Part shown: positions 11,874 through 23,485 of the stretch, piece by piece
Layout of the letters: every line of letters starts with the position of its first letter
Numbering within the stretch: the first letter of the stretch is position 1
Assembly (NCBI GenBank): GCA_907163375.1
Contig: CAJQUW010005245.1
Coordinates: 186,001-250,000, forward strand
Direction: 5' to 3'
Source: Prostheceraeus crozeri
Taxonomy: Eukaryota > Platyhelminthes > Polycladida > Euryleptidae
DNA: 64,000 nt
Position numbers and translations under genes: made by a program
The notes under the pieces: generated by a model
The model's input: the letters and a program-made list of their open reading frames with translations, nothing else
Database searches by the model: none
What the model was told of the DNA's origin: nothing

Positions 11874-11955
11874 GAAATAAAATCGAAAGTGTATTGGGGA
11901 TTTAATAAATGCGGACTTGACACTCTACCTAATATACTTACTCTATAGAAATGCA

Positions 11956-13949
11956 TTATTCTATACATATTTCTATAATTAATATATCTGCACATTTTCA
12001 TATGTCTAGCCTTGTGACTCGAACTGGAAAAGGTCATGTAAAATGACAGATGCATGAGATTTTCAGGTGTAATTGTTGTAAGCGTCATGACCAGGGGATT
12101 GAATTACATCATCTGAATTTTAGATACCTGATGCGATACGATTTAAATATTTCGGTGAAAGTAAAGAGGAGCTATCTGAAATATTTACTAAAGTGCATCG
12201 ACCCCGAACGCTTCAAAGACCGCAGTTGTCATCTATGTCTTCTGAACCATTTTCTCTTGAAAGGTGAACAAGCTTCAACTTGAATAATTCATCAGCAGTG
12301 CTGATCACGTGAATAATCTCATTTTCCATGTCACTGAATAATAGATGTGACTACATCGACCGAATTTCAATCTTTTCTAACAATAGTGAACAGAGAAACG
12401 GTCATGATCTCATCAACGACAATTCCATCAAGAAGTGAACATAGCCCGTATTATAATAATAAAATCTGAAATGTTGAAAACAGCAGTCTATCCGCTTGAC
12501 GTCTACAACAAAATCATAGGACATCGAGAAATAAGTAAACTTTGTGATTTTTAGTACCACTTTTCAAGCTAAATTTAGTCAATTATTGAAGCGTTAATAA
12601 ATACTAATTGCGAATCAATGCATTTTGCACCTTCTGAAAGCCAATGCGCTCAATATCACTGTGGTTTAATTATCACATACATGTAGACTGTCTTTCAATA
12701 TCTTGCTTAAATATTGAATCAAGCAGCATCATTTTAACAATATCTCGTCTGTGCTACGGAATTTTCCTGATCCCTCAGGTAGTTCTAGGCTAGCACGAGG
12801 GATAGTCACTATCTATGATAATACGATAGCCTAGTGCTGTCTTTTTGCTACCTATCGATGAGGAACATCGTTTGAATGAAGAAGCTGTTTTTTTAGTACA
12901 GCCGTTAATCTGGATGCAATTCGTATTCTTTGTTATGTATGAGAAATTTCGATATTTAATGGATACAAATAATTTAGTATAGAGCTCACAAAGCTGCGAA
13001 CATGAACATCATTCAACTACGCCAAATCACTCCAGTCATTGAATAACATAGTATGTGTTTTTTTATCATCCTTGAATATACTTGATATCATCATTTTACG
13101 AGTGGTTTAGTAATTATTTAATGAAATTATATATATAAAGTGCTTGAGAAATTAAGTCAATTAGTGCAACGATCGTACGTTGAGTACTTAAGAAATATGA
13201 AAAGAAGATTGCGTTAAACGTGGCCAAAATTATGTGTGGGAATTTGACGAGAAAATTAACTAAGTGATTGTATAATAATAAAAATATCGAAATTTTGATT
13301 GGTCTGAATCAAACATCAATGAATGCAGAGTGGAACACGGCCGGTCTTTTCGGCAAATCATCCACTTTCAAGATTCACTCAATATGTTTTTTTATCCTGT
13401 TTAGAATTAAGCCTTATGAATACTGATAAGCGCACATGCATTGTCACGAACAAAATGCAATTTTGATATACTTTGATAGACAACGCAATCTATTCCAAAG
13501 ACACAAAACTGATTGATATGGCAGTTAACTGGAAGTGGAAAGTAGTAAAGGAAGCGATATGAACTAAGAAATTGACTTTTTTAATCACAACAAACTTTGT
13601 TTGGGTAACTTTTGGGATCAATATCAGCGTTAGTTCACGATAGACATTATTGCAAAGTCGTTTAAGTATCAATGCAATGTAAAAGAAATGTCAAGATTAA
13701 GAGGACGAAAATTGTTTTAAAAATCGGCTGCCACGGACCTGATCACTTACCCAAAAGATTTAAGCATGTCCGGCTTTAGGAGCGATTCCCACTGATTGTT
13801 TATATAAATATTAAAGATGCGACAGAATTTCCTACATGGAATACAGAATCCAAAACGTTCTAGCAATATCTGACTATCCGAACACCATTCCAATCTCCGG
13901 ACAAGGAGTGGCAACATTAGTTTAATTTCGACATGTATGCTGACTTCTT
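11956..13949. other. No recognisable feature
   Basis: Open frames reach 77 codons but match nothing familiar. No repeats above background noticed. Confidence 0.45.
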
Positions 13950-14072
13950 CATTGTCTAAGTTGACGGAGGGAAAATCACGGTTCGACGATGTTATCTATT
14001 TGGTCACAGGCTACTTCGGTCTTGTTCACGTGGTGTTGAACCGTGGTTTTCCCTCCGTCAACTTAGACAATG
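13950..14072. repeat. 123-bp MITE with 35-bp inverted arms
   Basis: The left arm (13950-13984) starts cattgtctaagttgacggag and the right arm (14038-14072) is its reverse complement with one or two mismatches. The arms include gaaaatcacggttc / gaaccgtggttttc, and the loop is about 53 bases. The outer motif gtcaacttagacaat also occurs alone at 20657-20671. No clear target duplication. Confidence 0.8.
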
Positions 14073-14569
14073 CAAAAATAAGCCATGTATTCAATCTTTA
14101 ATGACTTCTTCATTTGCTTCTCTTGATTTGCTCAAACATTCAACCGAAGTGAAAAGTCCGAATAACGTATCAAACTGTGTGATACTAGAACTTACGGAAC
14201 CAACTTCCTCAAATGCTGCTTTGTCTCCTTTTGTATGTTTGATCAAGTCAGTAGCTATATAAGGCGGAAATCAATGCTGTAGCCTTTCCTGGAGCTTTAC
14301 AAGATAGTCATTCTCATATCAGTTGGAATCTGGTATTTCCTGTATCTGATGTTGTTTGTTGCTGTTTATGATGTTTATTTTGAGTTTGTGACTTACAATT
14401 TTCTTACTATAATTTTCTTCTGTGTATACGTAGTCACAAGCATTCTGTTGCCGTGAATAAATATCTTCTATCTTCTTCAATTCTATTTCATTGAACAATT
14501 TTTGGTTGCTCAGTAAAATCCTCAGCTTCAGCTTGCCACTAGATTTACTGATAATGTTGTCCGTCGCCA
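14073..14569. other. No recognisable feature
   Basis: Between the MITE and the LINE tail; an 83-codon minus-strand frame at 14319-14570 has lysine/isoleucine-rich content expected from AT-rich sequence. Confidence 0.4.
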
Positions 14570-14574
14570 ACGAT

Positions 14575-14870
14575 TTAGCGGTTGATCCTGGATGCGCGGC
14601 GAAAGCAGCTTAAACCGGGAAAACGTCAAAATACTCACCTCTCCAACCCCGGTACATTTTTACACCGGTCGCCGTTGAAACGACTGGGGTCTTCGGCCCT
14701 GCGACCCTGAACTTTCTTAAGGACTTGGGTCGTCGCATGTCACGGCGAACGGGGGACGCTAGAGAGTCGACTTGGCTGTTCCAGCGTTTGTCGTTTGCTA
14801 TTCTGAGGGGCAACTACCTCAGTCTGACTTCTTCTTCCCGTCGAACCCTTATGTAATTACTGTTAATTAT
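14575..14870 (+). pseudogene. LINE ORF2 C-terminal fragment (same family as 21168-22955)
   Basis: Translating the plus strand gives DPGCAAKAA, one stop, and later FTPVAVETTGVFGP, FLKDLGRRMSRRTGD and LSFAILRGN, ending at a stop near 14853. This is the conserved extreme C-terminus of a non-LTR retrotransposon ORF2 common in invertebrates. The corresponding piece in the copy at 21168-22955 reads TPGSAAKRAEDRKLSKY and FDPLAFETSGCFG. The DNA is notably more GC-rich than its surroundings. The copy is strongly 5'-truncated. Confidence 0.72.
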
Positions 14871-14879
14871 GCTCATTTT

Positions 14880-17429
14880 GTATTTGTTTTACCAAATTGT
14901 ATTCCGTATAATGTTAATTGTTTCCTATTTCGTAAATTGTGAGAGCTGTATTGATTGATAAATGCTATGCTCGGATCTCCTTGCTTGAGACAATTATTAA
15001 GATCTTTACCTCACCGACTTCATTCGGATGCTGGCAAAATTTTCATGGACAGGTCTGCTTGCTTTGAACATGCCGGTGTTTCAGTCCTGAAAAAACTACT
15101 GTTTTCACTGTTAAATTTACTTCTCTTCATGCTTAAACAAGACATTTTTCACATTCAATTTTGTTGTTGAAATACTCAATTCTTATAATTTCAATCTCAT
15201 CTGTCGCTGCTTTCAATGCGAGGATGCTATGATTTTGGTACTTTTCTTGCGTAACTTCCTCGTAAATGCGTGACCGTTGCAAGAGTTCAAAACGACTAGA
15301 CGACCGGAAATGTACCGAATCACATGTACATGACATGCATCTTTCACATAGGCATTCCTTTGTCAGCAGTAGCATCAATACATGTTAAAGATGGAAGCAG
15401 GGACATAAGATATTCCGCAGTCTTATTAGTCTACTACATGTAAAACTGTATAAAGCTGTATTATGTTGCACAATCTTCACTGCCCAACGATTATTGTCAT
15501 TGGAATTATTTGCTACTTATTTTTTGCATTAGTTGATTGACGAACTCCTAGAGAAAGTCACTGAATTATCAAAAACAGTGATAAAATTATTAGAGTGAAG
15601 TCTGGTTATGTCATAAAAGGGAAAGCCTCAATCAATCCTACTTAATAGGAGAAAATTATAATTATAAACTTGCTAATTGTATGTAACTATGAAACAGTAT
15701 CCTAGCTCTTTTATGAATTCATTATGCTGTTTATAGAATGCCATGGAATATCAAGTTTGAAATGCAACAATTAGGGAACATGCGTCTGATGCAGAATTGA
15801 AGCATTCATGAGAAAGAAGACAGGGATAACAATGGTAGTCCGACTGTCGCATGTCTGAAACGGTTGTTGATACCTTGTCGTCGGTGTTTCAAAGCGCTGA
15901 CGCATTGGCCCTGATATAGACTGCTCACTGTGGATGCGGGAGATCTGAACTGAAACTCAGACTAGAAGAAGGTAACCTCTGAGTTTTTGCTAAGCACTGA
16001 CTTTGAAAGAATGGGATCGGTTTGAATACAAATCGGTCACATGAATAAAATCGTGTATGTTCCGCAGGCATCATAATCAATAGTGTAGTACGTATAATAG
16101 TCAACCTGCAAATTTTGATTTTCATCTCCGTGATCTAGCAATTCACTCTTATTTAAATAAGATGTAGAATATTTTGTTTCTGAGACTTCACAAAACCCGC
16201 CGATAATGTGGATCACAAATCGAAGACCAACATATCAGTTGTAATACATCGATGACAATACAGTAGATCAAATTGCCGTGTAAAAGATGTGCGACTGGTA
16301 AGACTCAATCCTACGACCTCATGTTATCTAGTCTTGTTACTCTAGTTAAATAACTTGTTAATAGTTAAATAACTAGTTAAAAAACTTGTTTAACTTAGTT
16401 GCGGCCTCTATAATATCAAAGTGTTTTACTGAAGGAGTGAATGAAAAAATGTCAGCAGATATACTTTTGCTACGATTTGCAGATAGCTTTAGTAGAATTT
16501 TAGCAGATTCATTGGCAGACTAAAACTTGCAGTGATCTCGTGAATATGGAAAGAGCAGACACGAATTAGAATTAAAGCAACACAGTATTATGAGTTCAAG
16601 CTACTGCATCTATCGATAAAAACAAGTAATCCATGCCTGCAAGTGGAATATTAGAATGAAAACAGAAATGCAAGTATAGAGTACGAGTTAAAAACGATGT
16701 TGATAAATGGGTGTGTTTTGAACTACTTGTTTGTTCTTCTTCTGTGACATGCTAACCATCGTTCATACAACTGAAAAGCACTCTGGTCGGTGCTCCATCT
16801 GCCACAAGAGCCCTAGCAGGGGAAGAGAGATCACAGTAGCTTGCCTCCAATTGCTAGGCGCTCAGCTTGATTTGAGGTAGCGGCGGTGTTAGCCCTGTTC
16901 TTGCGATTGATATTTCCACAAGTTATTCAAGGTGGTACTCTGCTTGAAGTCGATCTTCACCTCGGGTATTTAGTACAAGGTTCTTCAGAGCTTAAACCGA
17001 CCCGACTCGGTGGCTTGTTCGGTTACTACCGGCTAGAGATGGTAGCATCCAGTTGTTTTTTCTTATCCTTAATTATTTTGAATTCATATTGCATTGCTTC
17101 GATTCTCATCCGAGTGTGTGTGTACGTGACCGAGCATATGCGGCGAAAAGTTGTATTACAATTTAGTTGGTTTTTGCAACAGGTTCAGGTAACTAAGACG
17201 GTTGCGGCTCAAGTCGCACCAGGTGCACATCATCGGCACATTAATTTGATCTGTCGGTTGCTCATTTCCTTCATTGTAAATCTAGTACCAAACCAGCATT
17301 CGAAGAATCTTGATTTTCTTGAGATTGATCCATAGAATCGGACATGATGAAATTCAGAAATTCTATCAATAAGCATCCTGAAGTCCTCATATCAAATAGT
17401 CCTGAAGTAACTATGACAACATTCAACTC
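14880..17429. other. No firm feature; some low-complexity DNA
   Basis: Apart from the unassigned frame at 16886-17335, I see only a short repeat cluster at about 16335-16400 built on agttaaataact/acttgttaa. The rest is unremarkable AT-rich DNA. Confidence 0.4.
16886..17335 (+). other. Unassigned 149-codon open frame
   Basis: This is the longest uninterrupted frame in the window without a recognised relationship. It opens with a non-ATG-like initiator (TTG region; the frame is merely open), contains a hydrophobic run ASSCFFLSLIILNSYCIASI at about residues 54-73, and ends at a stop at 17333-17335. No splice sites or upstream promoter that I would defend. It could be a chance frame or part of an unknown repeat. 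Confidence 0.15.
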
Positions 17430-18160
17430 ATAGAGTAAGTATATAGTTGGTGGATTGTCGACTAAAAAAATGTCGGCATACAGTGAAAATTTTTCATAAA
17501 AAACAGTTCTTTGCGGAGATTCCGTTCCTGCGTTTTGAAAAAAATTTGATCAATTTTTAACGATCCAATTTTTTCAAATTATTCCTGTGATTATATACTA
17601 GCGATTTGGTGCCTCAATATAAGTAGTGTGAAACTTGCTAGATGTAAAGGGGAATTAACATTTTACCAACAGGTATCTTAATGAATCGGACTGATTATCT
17701 GAGGATCGACTGATTATCAAGGGAATTTCATGAATTGCATTATAATGAAAGTCTTCATGAAAAAGTCGTGACATTATTCTTGTTTTCTAGGCTGAAATTT
17801 TAAGTTTTTTTAATGATTTGATCACTAAATTCATGCTTCATTTCTAGAATCTCAATAGTGATGTGGACCCATTTACATCTTACAAAGTTAGATGAAGTCA
17901 TTATCTTTGATTATGTGATTTTTCTCTGCCAGTGGCAGGTTGCCTGTGATATGATGACGCTTAAGAAAATACTCTTTGAGGTTGAGCATGAAAGTAATAG
18001 GAATCCATCGAATTGCTAATTTAGCAAACATTGAATCTCCAAAACTATCATGACACTGAGAATCTGTGAATTACCATCATTCCTTTTGCATTACAAACAT
18101 GATCAGTCAATTCCGCTGTAATTTCTGCAAAACTGCAAAAAATTTGCATATCTCACATTT
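17430..18160 (+). mobile_element. Second copy of the 10890-11946 element body
   Basis: Starts with atagagtaagtatatagttg, matching the terminal inverted repeat of copy 1, and aligns in order with 10891-11620. Shared blocks include gatgtggacccatttacatc, cagtggcaggttgcctgtga, tgatgacgcttaagaaaat and aatttgcatatctcacattt. No right terminus follows. Instead the alignment stops 31 bases before a protein-coding exon. A 103-bp repeat that is also internal to copy 1 lies downstream at 19692. Confidence 0.8.
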
Positions 18161-18191
18161 CCCACTCACTCCTGTCTTCTTTTGATTTCAG

Positions 18192-18524
18192 ACATTTGGA
18201 GAAACATTCATCGATGACGATTTTTTCCTCGCTCTTGTTGGTTCTTTAGCGGCCGTCTTCAACTCTATCGGACGGATAGTTTGGGGCGAACTTCACGACG
18301 TGGCGTCGTACCGGATTCTGATGATGTGCTTGACGTCCATCATGGCAGTCTTACTCATGACCTTCTACCTCGCCCATCTGGCGGGCAGGTACATGTACAT
18401 GATTTGGGTCTGTCTTCTCTTCGCGGGCATGTCGGGCAATTTTGCTCTCCTTCCTGCAGCTGCAGCCAAGGCTTTTGGAACAAAGCATCTCGCTGTCAAC
18501 TACGGCATGATTTTTACAGGAAAT
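18192..18524 (+). CDS. Internal exon of an MFS transporter (oxalate/formate-antiporter-like group)
   Basis: Major facilitator transporters move small solutes across membranes with 12 helices; this exon encodes about three of them. It is preceded by a pyrimidine-rich tract and ttgatttcag and followed by gtaagt, so both splice sites are canonical. It is 333 bases, exactly 111 codons, phase 0 at both ends, with no stops. Hydrophobic segments lie at residues 11-30, 42-61 and 67-88. The signature between the first two, GRIVWGELHD (residues 27-36), fits the conserved MFS loop motif (G-R-x-x-W-G...D). The exon ends YGMIFTGN, the usual lead-in to the next helix. Composition is more GC-rich than its flanks. 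I assign MFS with confidence; substrate is not determinable. Other exons are not visible in the window. Confidence 0.8.
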
Positions 18525-19691
18525 GTAAGTCTTTCAGAGTACAATGAGCAGCGATTAGTTTGTTCAATGCGCTGTGGAGGTGAAAGACTTCTATTTCCCG
18601 GCAGTTTTCAAAATTTTAATGAAACAAGTATTATGTAAATCATCAAAGAAGGACATATTTCGAAGAAATTCAAAATTGCGAACGCTTAAATTAGGAAAAT
18701 GACAATAATAGAGATTTTTAAGAAATTTTATCTCGATTACTATGAATTTTTAAGTAATGGACTAGATTTCCTCCATTTTTATTAAAGTTTTTGAAACCTA
18801 GTTCTGAAGTGGAATAGTTTGATTTCCTTTTTATTTCAGCATTGGTCTTTTTTATTACGTGTGGTAGTACAATGTTTATGAATGCTGAAAGATCAGTTTA
18901 TATGCCGATTATGTTATTCTTTGATGTATTTTTATTTTCTAATTAATGTTATCTTATGAATTATTACTACACTTTTCAGTAGGTCGCAAGAAGTTTTGGC
19001 AAACAAGGACAAGGTGTGCCTTCGTTTACTTCTCACCTCACAAAATAGCAAAACTTATTGGAGTCAATTGATTGGTCAGATATTATGAATCTAAATGTGT
19101 AAAGCAAAGTGAAAGGTTCATTGAATAATGGAAATGTACCTGTTATAGTCAATATTGTAGACACAGTAAATTCATCGCACTCCAATAACCGTCACAGCTA
19201 AGAGGCCAACCTTAAATAAATGCCACACCTCTACTATTACGAAAATTAGAAAATAATGGCTGCTACTACTATAGAATGAACAGTACATATATCGTCCATC
19301 GAGCTAAAAAAGCAAGGATATAATTGTCAAACGTCATTGGAATGTTGGATGATTTTGCACTGTTTGTAGGCGATATTATGACAAAAAATGTCGCATAATA
19401 AAAGCGTCACACTCAACTTCACACTGTAATCAATGTATCTCATTTTGTTTCGCTGTCGATTGTGAATTTGAATCAAATTCGGTAACTTCTAGAGCTTTAT
19501 GTTCCGTCTGACTCACAAGGCTCAAGTTTTGTGTGAGCTTTTCTTCCAAGTGATCATTGGAAAGAAGCAGAAAATACAAATATTATACCGCCGATTCCAA
19601 GAAATTGGCCCCGCGAACCGCTCAATCAGCGTCGAAACCATCACGACTTGTCGGCAATGATTAAACCGGTAATGCGTATATTAAATATACG
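18525..19691 (+). other. Presumed intron sequence downstream of the MFS exon
   Basis: Begins with a canonical gtaagt donor. No following exon, acceptor-exon pair or repeat is recognisable before the dispersed repeat at 19692. Confidence 0.4.
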
Positions 19692-19794
19692 TATATTCGT
19701 TTATTAGTTGAAATACGGATCCTTGAGATATTACATGTTTGATAGCTATACATCCATTCATTGTTCTTTTCAATGTTGTCATCAGAAATGTGTC
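19692..19794 (+). repeat. 103-bp dispersed repeat, copy 2
   Basis: Matches 11771-11873 at roughly nine bases in ten, in the same orientation. Together with 17430-18160 it repeats the order seen in the 10890-11946 element, but with about 1.5 kb, including the MFS exon, in between. Confidence 0.75.
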
Positions 19795-19829
19795 TCACAC
19801 GAGTTAATTCACCCTCCTTGTGTCAACTT

Positions 19830-20270
19830 ACTCTAACTCAGCCCTTTTTGCGTCCTTTGCTGCCAGAATATGCTGAGTTAGACGTTTGCTACTTGGGTAT
19901 AGACTTCCATTTCGGTCGATCACGCTCGTCCGCTTCCTGGGCTCCAGCCCGTTTGAATTCTTCTTTCACCACGTTTCTGCACGTCTGCTTCTGTCTTCCT
20001 GCTCCTCTTTTGCCATCCACATAACTTTTCTGATCCACTCTGTCTCATCCCTTCTTACCATGTGGCCAAACCAACGCAGTCTTGCCTTCTCGCGATGCCT
20101 GTGATGTTCTCAAGACCCATTGCTTTTCTGATGATGTCATTCGATTTCCTGTCCCATAGTCTGACACCACACATCCACCTTAGTATTCACATGCCCGCAC
20201 GTTCAAGCATTTTCTCATGAGATGAAAGCAGCGGCCATGTTCCGCAGCCACAAAGCATGGCTTGTCGCAA
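19830..20270 (-). pseudogene. LINE reverse transcriptase C-terminal fragment
   Basis: Read on the minus strand the translation gives MLCGCGTWPL, then ILRWMCGVRLWDRKSND, then IIRKAMGLENITGI, and after frameshifts EEFKRAGAQEADERDRPKW. This order (CE/GTWPL, RWMCGV, rkalgl, R.KW) is the C-terminal region after the RT domain of RTE-like non-LTR elements. At least one stop and two frameshifts are present and the RT core is absent. It lies just downstream of the 103-bp repeat and may have destroyed the right end of the element at 17430. Confidence 0.7.
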
Positions 20271-20271
20271 G

Positions 20272-21165
20272 GCATCCGCTCCAATTCTCATTGAATAGTT
20301 GATGGTCATTCCTCATTCTTCATGACATTTGCTTGTGAATCATTTTTATGTACATTATTTAAAATTTTGGACTGTTTATTGTCTGAAATGAAAATCATTG
20401 AATTTTGAGAAATGTGCTTCGATGGGCCGCAATCGCATTCTCGACGTTGCAACTACGGCGTAGTATATGTTCCTATCTTTGGCAATTGTCAGTATTTGAA
20501 TACCAAAACAACCATTAATTCAACGTAATTAAATTTTCGATTTATTCAAATATATTTGTCAATTCACAATTGATGCACTTGACATGAGTACCACAGAAAT
20601 CGATTACAATACTGAATTGAGCTTAAACTGTGTTTTTGGTTTTGCTATCAACAGTGTCAACTTAGACAATATCTAATAAGATCGTCATGGCAAATTCATT
20701 CAAACTATTCTTGAATTTACATAATGCATTGATCCATTCACACATGAGTCAATCATAAATGGCGATCAGCATGTTTGCATAGCTAATTGTTTTGAGGATT
20801 CGTCTTGCTGAAATATTCATTTACTGGAAAACGTCTCCCTGCGATTACACAATATAGTTCACTTAATTTAATGTCTGAGATGTATGCTTCGATCGACTGC
20901 TTTCAATGTAGAAAATTGGGTAGCTCTGCGCCTCAGCAATATGTGCATGTAGCTCGTAAGCTTTTTACCATCTTGAATATCTATGAGTCTCTTTGTCTGT
21001 CCAAGTCACACATAACACGGTAGGGACATCTGTGATTAGTAATTTACATGTATCTTATATTGAATATTAATACATCTTATATCATCATTATATCTTGCAT
21101 TAATAATACATCTAATATGTTGAATCAAAGTTTAACGATGATTCAGATAATCCTCGGCTCATGTT
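20272..21165. other. No recognisable feature
   Basis: Only a single arm (gtcaacttagacaat, 20657-20671) of the MITE at 13950 was noticed. Confidence 0.4.
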
Positions 21166-21167
21166 AA

Positions 21168-22955
21168 ATTGGATGTGAAAAACGCATTCCGTACTTTGAG
21201 ATGGGATCATATGCTAGAAATGTTATACTCGAGAGTACCGTCATTATGCCCATTGGTTAGACAGGCTTACGCATCTCGTCTTTGCTTTTAGGTGATGACT
21301 TTGTTAAATCCATGACAGATATTCAACAGGGAGATCTTATTGGTCCTCTCGCCTTTGCGCTTGCCGCTGATGAGATAGCAAGCTCCGTCAAATGTCCTTT
21401 TAATATATGGTACTTGGACAATGTGAGCTTTGGCAGGCCCTGCATCTATGGTATTAAATGATCTTATGAAAATTATCCCAATTGAATCCTATTAAGTGTG
21501 AGGCAATCAGTTTGGGAAACTCATTTCAATTCTTTTCTGCAACAGCTTGAATGTGTTTTGCCTTCAATAACAGTTATCCAAATTGAGAATTTACAATCCT
21601 GGGTTGTCCAATTATGTCTTCAGGTATAAAAGAATTTCTGATCGCTAAAAGGGATGTCTTTGATCGATTAACATGCCGTTTTCAACATTTGGATTCTCAC
21701 TCAGCATTTTCTTATTGGAAAATTGTCTTGCAGTACCCAGATTATTATATGCTCTCGGGTCTGCTCCGAGTCATAAGCTTCCTTCAGAACTGTCTTGTTT
21801 CGATGATTCGTTGAAATTATGTACTGGTGTTATTTGCAATGTAGAATTCGACGACCTACATAGGAAACATGCCACTTTGCCGGTTAAACTTGTTGGTTTA
21901 GATCTTCGACAATTCATTGACATTGCTTTGCCAGCGTACCTGTCACTTGTATCTACCTGCGACTCTTTAGTTAGAGAGATTCTTTCCAATTGAGTTTCAA
22001 CAGCGCCGAAGAGTTGAAGATTTTGATCGATGGACAACGCTTGGTCTTAGAATTCCTGAAAATTGTGAATCTCAAAAATGCTGGGACACTGTTGCATGTG
22101 AAGACCGCATTCGTTTGCTCTGCCAAAGATAGGGTCGTCTTTTGGCTGCTTTCATGACAGGTGCAACACCTTCCAGTGGAGCTTGGCTTCATGCCATACC
22201 AAGTCCAACGCTAGGCACATTGCTAGATGACGAGACTTACCGCATATCAGTTGCGTTACGCATTGGCTGCAAAAGTTTTCGAATTCCATAAATGCAAATT
22301 TGGCTCCATAGTTTGTCTTTAGTCATCATCCACTCGCATTTAAACAGAGTTCTGGTCGTCTACCTAGGCACTCCGCTCTGAATGATGTCATCAAGCGAGC
22401 TTTCGACAGAGATGGAGTTCCTTCAGTTCTCGAGCCTGTTGGACTTGACCGAGGAGATGGCAAGAAACCTGATGGGATGACCACATTCCTTTCTCAATGG
22501 GACGTGCATTAGTATGGGATGTCACCTGTGCCCAAAGCGCGATCACTGACTCGGCCATCACACCCGGATCCGCTGCCAAAAGAGCTGAAGATCGCAAGCT
22601 CTCCAAATATCGCGTGCTAGCTGAACGATAATCCTTCGATCCACTAGCATTTGAAACGAGTGGTTGTTTTGGTCAGAGAACATTAAGGACTATCAAGGTT
22701 GGGTCATCGGATTTCCCAGATTAAATGTGAGCCGCTGGAGACCGATTGGCTGTTTCAACGCATCTCTCTGGCGATTACCAGATGGAGCGCTAAATCGCTC
22801 TTAGCAGCCACCATTTGACGCTTCTTTCTTTTGTTTTTAATATTTTTCCCCTTAATTCCTTGTGCTTTTGCTGTTCGTATTTATTTAGTTCTTTCAGTGG
22901 TCTCTTTGTATCATAAGTTTTATATTGTTTATGTTGAAATAAAGTTTAACTATCT
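21168..22955 (+). pseudogene. LINE ORF2 remnant: RT domain to C-terminus
   Basis: The translation starts LDVKNAFRTLRWDHML (RT palm start) and continues MTDIQQGDLIGPLAFALAAD. The catalytic box is FNIWYLDN, where the usual YLDD has become YLDN. Downstream come LENCLAVPRLLYALGSAPSH, LPVKLVGLDLRQF and finally FDPLAFETSGCFG. The reading moves among frames with several stops, so it is dead. A long 3' non-coding part ends near aataaagtttaac (22940-22952). The 5' half, including the apurinic-like endonuclease, is missing. Same family as 14575-14870. Confidence 0.82.
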
Positions 22956-23485
22956 TATATAGCTATGTAATACATGTAGATAAATTATTAGTCATACATG
23001 TCCCTGAACATGCACATCGGAAATGCTGCGTGAAATTAGTTTGATATCTTGGATGTTTTGGACTAAAAAGCAACTAAAAGAATGATTTTTGATCTTAATA
23101 TCAATGATGATATTTTGGATGATTTGATGATGAGGATGTAGATGTGTGACTTAATTTATGTCCTTTTTACATGCTTTTATCTTCTGGCATAGCAGAATAG
23201 CAGAACGCATATTTTTCCAAAGAAAACACGTTAAGGGGTGATACAATGTACAGTGAAAAATGAGATGATGAGGTACGATGATGCAGTGATACAAAATGAT
23301 ATTTACAAATGATAGAATAATGATAAATGGCCATTAAGTATTGAAAACACTGGAAGGAGAGGACAGTCAATGGTGTATATGTAATTCAATGGTTGCTATA
23401 TCATCATGAATCAATGGATCATAATATAGTTATCATATCGAGTAACAAACGGCATAAATTGTATGTATCATGATCAGTCACAGCT
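22956..23485. other. Low-complexity gat-rich DNA, no gene
   Basis: Around 23095-23300 the sequence is enriched in gatgat words. No convincing reading frame. Confidence 0.4.

Larger units (their letters stand above)
10890..11946. mobile_element. MULE-like non-autonomous element, copy 1, with 9-bp target duplication
   Basis: The 9-mer agaaatgca lies outside both ends (10881-10889 and 11947-11955). The ends are about 30-base inverted repeats: atagagtagggatatatagg at 10891 and, read inward from 11946 on the minus strand, atagagtaagtatattagg. Both continue into tagagtgtc. A 9-bp duplication suits Mutator-like elements, but the family call is inference. No transposase is visible. The main body (10891-11620) recurs at 17430-18160. 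The right side contains an end-like segment twice (11661-11734 and 11879-11946) flanking another dispersed repeat (11771-11873). Confidence 0.75.
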
